47,904 nucleotides of DNA. Origin: Aquificota bacterium. GTDB taxonomy: Bacteria > Aquificota > Aquificia > Aquificales > QOAS01. The notes beneath the pieces were generated by a model. That model was given only the letters and a program-made list of their open reading frames with translations, was not told where the DNA came from and made no database searches. Below are positions 45,566 to 47,904 of this stretch, piece by piece (the stretch's first letter is position 1; every line of letters begins with the position of its first letter). The stretch lies in assembly GCA_013153315.1 (NCBI GenBank), contig JAADES010000049.1:1-47904 (forward strand). Direction: 5' to 3'. A program made the translations under genes and the position numbers.

Positions 45566-46119
45566 CCCAACTCTATTAACATAGCGGTCTCATCGCAGTT
45601 GGGAAACTTGGGACAATTTAGGCAATCGTTCCAAACCTTGTGGGGTAAAAATTTTTTATCGATTTCCCTAAAACCCATTTTTTTAAAAAATTCCACCTGA
45701 TAGGTTAAAACAAAAACTTTTTTTATATCGAAGCTTGCCGCCTCCTCCAAACATAGTTTTACCAATTTTCTGCCTATACCTTTTCCATGCATAGCGGGAT
45801 GAACGGCCAAAGACCTTATTTCCGCCAAATCCTCCCAAGTTATGTGGAGGGCCGCACAACCTACAACTTCATCGCCTACTTGAGCCACCCAAAAATCTCT
45901 AACTACGTCGTAAAGCCTATTTAAACTTACGGGCAACAATAAACCTTCTTTGGCAAAATGGTTTATCAGCGAGTGGATTTTTACCATATCCCTCGGTTTG
46001 GCTTTTCTAAAGATTATTTCCCCCTTAGGAGGTTCTTTTTTTAGTTCTACCGCCGAGGGTAGAACCAGATTTTCCCCTTGGGTAGGAAAAGAAAAACTAT
46101 TACCTTCAAAGGGAGACAT
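45562..46119 (-). CDS. GNAT acetyltransferase of the short N-acetylglutamate synthase type
   Basis: A 185-residue protein. Residues about 35-170 form a GNAT fold with RKAKPRDMVKIHSLI, the acetyl-CoA loop SLAVHPAMHGKGIGRKLV and LTYQVEFFKKMGF. A C-terminal CLNCPKFPNCDETAM Cys segment characterises a family often annotated as N-acetylglutamate synthase (arginine synthesis). The function is assigned by family only. The N-terminal 30 residues are variable, so the start could be internal, although AAGG precedes ATG 46119. Confidence 0.88.
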   Translation of the reverse strand: MSPFEGNSFSFPTQGENLVLPSAVELKKEPPKGEIIFRKAKPRDMVKIHSLINHFAKEGLLLPVSLNRLYDVVRDFWVAQVGDEVVGCAALHITWEDLAEIRSLAVHPAMHGKGIGRKLVKLCLEEAASFDIKKVFVLTYQVEFFKKMGFREIDKKFLPHKVWNDCLNCPKFPNCDETAMLIELG

Positions 46120-46201
46120 ACAAAAAAACCTTATTTGGATTATTGAAGATAAACCTATTTTTGGATTGGAAAGAAAGAAAAAACCAAGAAAGGTTTAAAG
46201 G

Positions 46202-46588
46202 TTAAATTCCGCAGGCTCCGCTACCGCAGGAGGAGCAACCGCCGCCGAAGTTCATAGCGTTAGGGTTGTTTATTTTAAAACCTTCCCCGAAGGGGGTTTG
46301 AACATAATCTATTTCCGCACCGTTTATGAAGGGAACGGAATTTTGGTCTACAACCACCTTAATACCGTGTTGCTCTACTACTACGTCGTTGTCTCTAACT
46401 TCGTCAAAACCCATAGAGTAGGAAATTCCGCTGCAACCGCCGGGGATTGCCTGAACCCTTAAAACAATATCTTTTATACCGTGCTGCTCGGCCAATTTTT
46501 TTAGCTCTTGGGCAGCTTTTTCGGTTACTGTTATAACAACGGTGTTATTTTGTTCTTGGGTTTGAACATTGTTATTTTGCTCTTGCAT
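46202..46588 (-). CDS. A-type iron-sulfur carrier (IscA/ErpA/HesB family)
   Basis: A 128-residue carrier. An unusual Gln/Asn-rich N-terminus (about 18 residues) precedes the core. The cluster ligands are C52 in PGGCSGISYSMGF and a Cys-rich C-terminus with C118, C121 and C126 (GGGCSSCGSGAC) instead of the normal single CxC. The central segment FINGAEIDYVQTPFGEGFKINNPNA is typical. It delivers Fe-S clusters, which fits the many Fe-S enzymes in this window. The ATG at 46588 has a TTAAGGAGGTT site. Confidence 0.93.
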   Translation of the reverse strand: MQEQNNNVQTQEQNNTVVITVTEKAAQELKKLAEQHGIKDIVLRVQAIPGGCSGISYSMGFDEVRDNDVVVEQHGIKVVVDQNSVPFINGAEIDYVQTPFGEGFKINNPNAMNFGGGCSSCGSGACGI

Positions 46589-46652
46589 AATTTAACCTCC
46601 TTAAGGTTTTTCCTCTTCAAATTTAACCTTTAAAGGAATAGCTCCCTATGCG

Positions 46653-46671
46653 TTTCCTCAATTTGAGGAAA
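46653..46671. promoter_or_regulatory. 19-bp palindrome upstream of cas2
   Basis: TTTCCTCAA-T-TTGAGGAAA is a perfect 9-bp inverted repeat with a single central base. It lies 18 bp before the cas2 ATG and 65 bp from the divergent Fe-S carrier start. Its length and symmetry suit an operator bound by a dimeric repressor. It is isolated, and no second copy is visible in this window. Confidence 0.45.
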
Positions 46672-46689
46672 TATTAACTTTATTTTCTA

Positions 46690-46938
46690 ATGCCTAAATT
46701 TTTAGTTTGCTACGATGTAAGCTCCGAAAAAAAACGTTCCCGCCTTAGGAAGAAGTTAAAAGACAGCGGGCTTCACTTGCAATGGAGTGTCTTCGAAGTG
46801 GAAGCCGACAATGCCGAGCAAATTAGGAAATTCCTTTCGGAAAAAATAGAAAATTTCGAAAGTTTAATGGTTTTTCGAATTAAAAAACTTGAAGCCCGCT
46901 TAGGCACCGACTGGGAAATTCCCGAATATCGAATTTAA
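46690..46938 (+). CDS. cas2: CRISPR-associated endonuclease Cas2-like protein
   Basis: An 82-residue protein of ferredoxin-like fold. The first strand FLVCYDVSSEKKRSRLRKKL carries the conserved Asp9 and following Arg/Lys, and GLHLQWSVFEVEA is the second signature. Cas2 is slightly shorter than usual (85-95 residues). In adaptation complexes it bridges Cas1 dimers. Here no cas1, other cas gene or repeat array is visible, and an unknown gene follows 9 bp later. It may belong to a locus that continues elsewhere, or be a free-standing Cas2/VapD-like protein. Confidence 0.88.
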   Translation: MPKFLVCYDVSSEKKRSRLRKKLKDSGLHLQWSVFEVEADNAEQIRKFLSEKIENFESLMVFRIKKLEARLGTDWEIPEYRI

Positions 46939-46947
46939 AATAAAATC

Positions 46948-47766
46948 ATGGATATCTCTTTCAAAAGCTTGGCTCGGCTCTTTAGGGAAAAGAAACTTAT
47001 AACCATAGCTTCAAAAAATACCCCCTACCGGTTTCAAAATGGAAAACTGACCGTTTTTAGGGAAAGTTTTGATTACAAAAACCTTTTGGGGGTAATCTTC
47101 TTAGAAAAACCTTCATCCCCTCCAAGGGTTAGAAAAGTTCCTTTAATTTTTCTTAGACCTTTTGAGGTTAAAAACATTTCCCTTCAACCCACGGACGAAA
47201 CAGTTTTAAAAGCTCTCCTTTACGAGGTTTGTATAAAAGTGGGTCAAGACCTTCAAAAGTTTTTGTCTAAATACCTAATCCACAAAGGCGGAGGAATAAC
47301 AGTCCTCGCAAGGGGGAAAAGGAAAAGCTACTACAAACGGGTTAACATGCATTTTATTCCCTTTTATGTGGACTGTAAATTTAATCTTCCTATAGAGCAG
47401 TATTTAGCCCGTATTAATCACTATCTGAGGGAAACCTACTATGGTGAGCTAAACTTATATGCCCGCCTCTCCTTGGCTACAGGAATTTTAATAGCCCACG
47501 CTTGGAATATAGAATTACCAGAACCTAAGGAATATTTACCGCTTTGGTTTCTACCTTCGGCCTACGCTCTAACCCAAATGCTTGATTTAAAAGAAAAAAC
47601 CTACGGGTTGGAAAGTTATGCCAAAATCCCTCCGAGGGGTGCTGTTATGGCCTTCTACAACGAACTTATAAACAATGAACCCTATCAGGAATTCCTTCTA
47701 AGGGACTTGATAAATCTCCAATCGAAGGGGGATTTTTCAACAAATTACCGTTTTAGATGGTTTTAA
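46948..47766 (+). CDS. Unknown protein encoded with cas2
   Basis: A 272-residue soluble protein of no family I recognise. It is 9 bp downstream of cas2 in the same orientation. It has a basic patch GKRKSYYKRVNMHF around 131-144 that could contact nucleic acid. A helix-rich middle (QYLARINHYLRETYYGELNLYARLSLATGILIAHAW, about 157-192, listed here only in parts) and the aromatic C-terminus NYRFRWF follow. Cas1 signature residues (an E/H/D triad with GLDP or DLMEPFR-like motifs) are not present. No Cas4, Cas6, or HD motif either. The ATG has no clear Shine-Dalgarno, so translation may be coupled to cas2. Confidence 0.65.
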   Translation: MDISFKSLARLFREKKLITIASKNTPYRFQNGKLTVFRESFDYKNLLGVIFLEKPSSPPRVRKVPLIFLRPFEVKNISLQPTDETVLKALLYEVCIKVGQDLQKFLSKYLIHKGGGITVLARGKRKSYYKRVNMHFIPFYVDCKFNLPIEQYLARINHYLRETYYGELNLYARLSLATGILIAHAWNIELPEPKEYLPLWFLPSAYALTQMLDLKEKTYGLESYAKIPPRGAVMAFYNELINNEPYQEFLLRDLINLQSKGDFSTNYRFRWF

Positions 47767-47786
47767 TAAAAAATGTTTTAAAAAAC

Positions 47787-47903
47787 CTAAAACCATGAAA
47801 GATTATGTTCCTCAATATAAGCGTATAAAAGTTTTATTAGTCGGGCTAGTTGTATAGGTGTCCATGGCTCGATGCTAATTTCTTCTTCTTCTTCTTCAAA
47901 TTT
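47787..47903 (-). CDS. C-terminal end of an unidentified protein (5' partial)
   Basis: The minus strand is open from the right edge to a TAG at 47787-47789, giving 38 residues: six consecutive Glu, then ISIEPWTPIQLARLIKLLYA and a final YIEEHNLSWF. The composition (a Glu run, an amphipathic helix) is credible for a protein end, and it would be convergent with the cas2-associated gene. There is too little to identify a family. Confidence 0.45.
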   Translation of the reverse strand, partial: KFEEEEEEISIEPWTPIQLARLIKLLYAYIEEHNLSWF

Positions 47904-47904
47904 A

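Noticed and set aside
46589-46689. CRISPR repeats near cas2
   Set aside because: Only one palindrome is present; no periodic repeat-spacer pattern is found here or at the right end of the window.

Overview
The window is a compact, gene-dense chromosomal segment of a thermophilic, autotrophic, diderm bacterium, most likely a member of the Aquificota (Desulfurobacteriaceae- or Hydrogenothermaceae-like). This rests on gene content, because no rRNA is present. The carbon-fixation genes are both subunits of ATP-citrate lyase (reverse TCA cycle), a four-subunit pyruvate:ferredoxin oxidoreductase, and the bifunctional fructose-1,6-bisphosphate aldolase/phosphatase typical of archaea and thermophilic bacteria. 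The futalosine menaquinone route is represented by mqnC, a UbiA/MqnP-type prenyltransferase and a polyprenyl diphosphate synthase. lpxD and lpxK show an outer membrane. No ribosomal-protein cluster, CRISPR array or insertion sequence is visible.

Layout. Positions 1-1102 hold the end of an intein plus a C-terminally truncated TopB-type topoisomerase, which runs into the 3' side of a tRNA-Arg(CCT); this looks like the edge of an integrated element. Positions 1.1-5.7 kb carry rdgB, purM, aspS and a prenyltransferase. The porGDAB operon lies at 5.7-9.2 kb on the minus strand. Positions 9.4-18 kb carry a SpoU/RecB-like conserved gene, ispB-like, an orphan HdrB-like protein, a DinJ/YafQ toxin-antitoxin pair, an ornithine/lysine-type decarboxylase, mqnC, a sugar-nucleotide epimerase, mutL and an unknown secreted protein. 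Positions 18.2-18.5 kb are the only gene-poor gap longer than 300 bp. Positions 18.5-22.8 kb carry an RlpA-like lipoprotein, queC, a small membrane protein, corA and an NtrC-type regulator with a degenerate AAA+ domain. Next come a LamG-domain secreted protein of atypical codon use (22.8 kb), FBP aldolase/phosphatase, an HDAC-like hydrolase, trmI, lpxD, ahcY, lpxK, thrC, a ModE-like repressor, nadK, feoB, an FlhB C-domain homologue and rph. On the minus strand at 37-40.3 kb is a unit of a small Cys/His membrane protein, DUF167, a HerA-like ATPase and an amidase. aclB-aclA follow at 40.4-43.7 kb, then murB, bioB, a GNAT and an ErpA-type Fe-S carrier. The window closes with cas2 plus an unknown 272-residue gene and the end of an unidentified minus-strand gene.

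The central metabolism fits together. ATP-citrate lyase cleaves citrate to acetyl-CoA and oxaloacetate, PFOR carboxylates acetyl-CoA to pyruvate, and FBPA/P completes gluconeogenesis. MqnC and the prenyltransferases supply menaquinone.

The items most worth following up are the orphan cas2 with its unidentified partner and upstream palindrome, the HerA-amidase-DUF167 unit with a previously unlisted Cys/His-rich mini-protein, and the intein-bearing, Tyr-less topoisomerase fragment at the tRNA.
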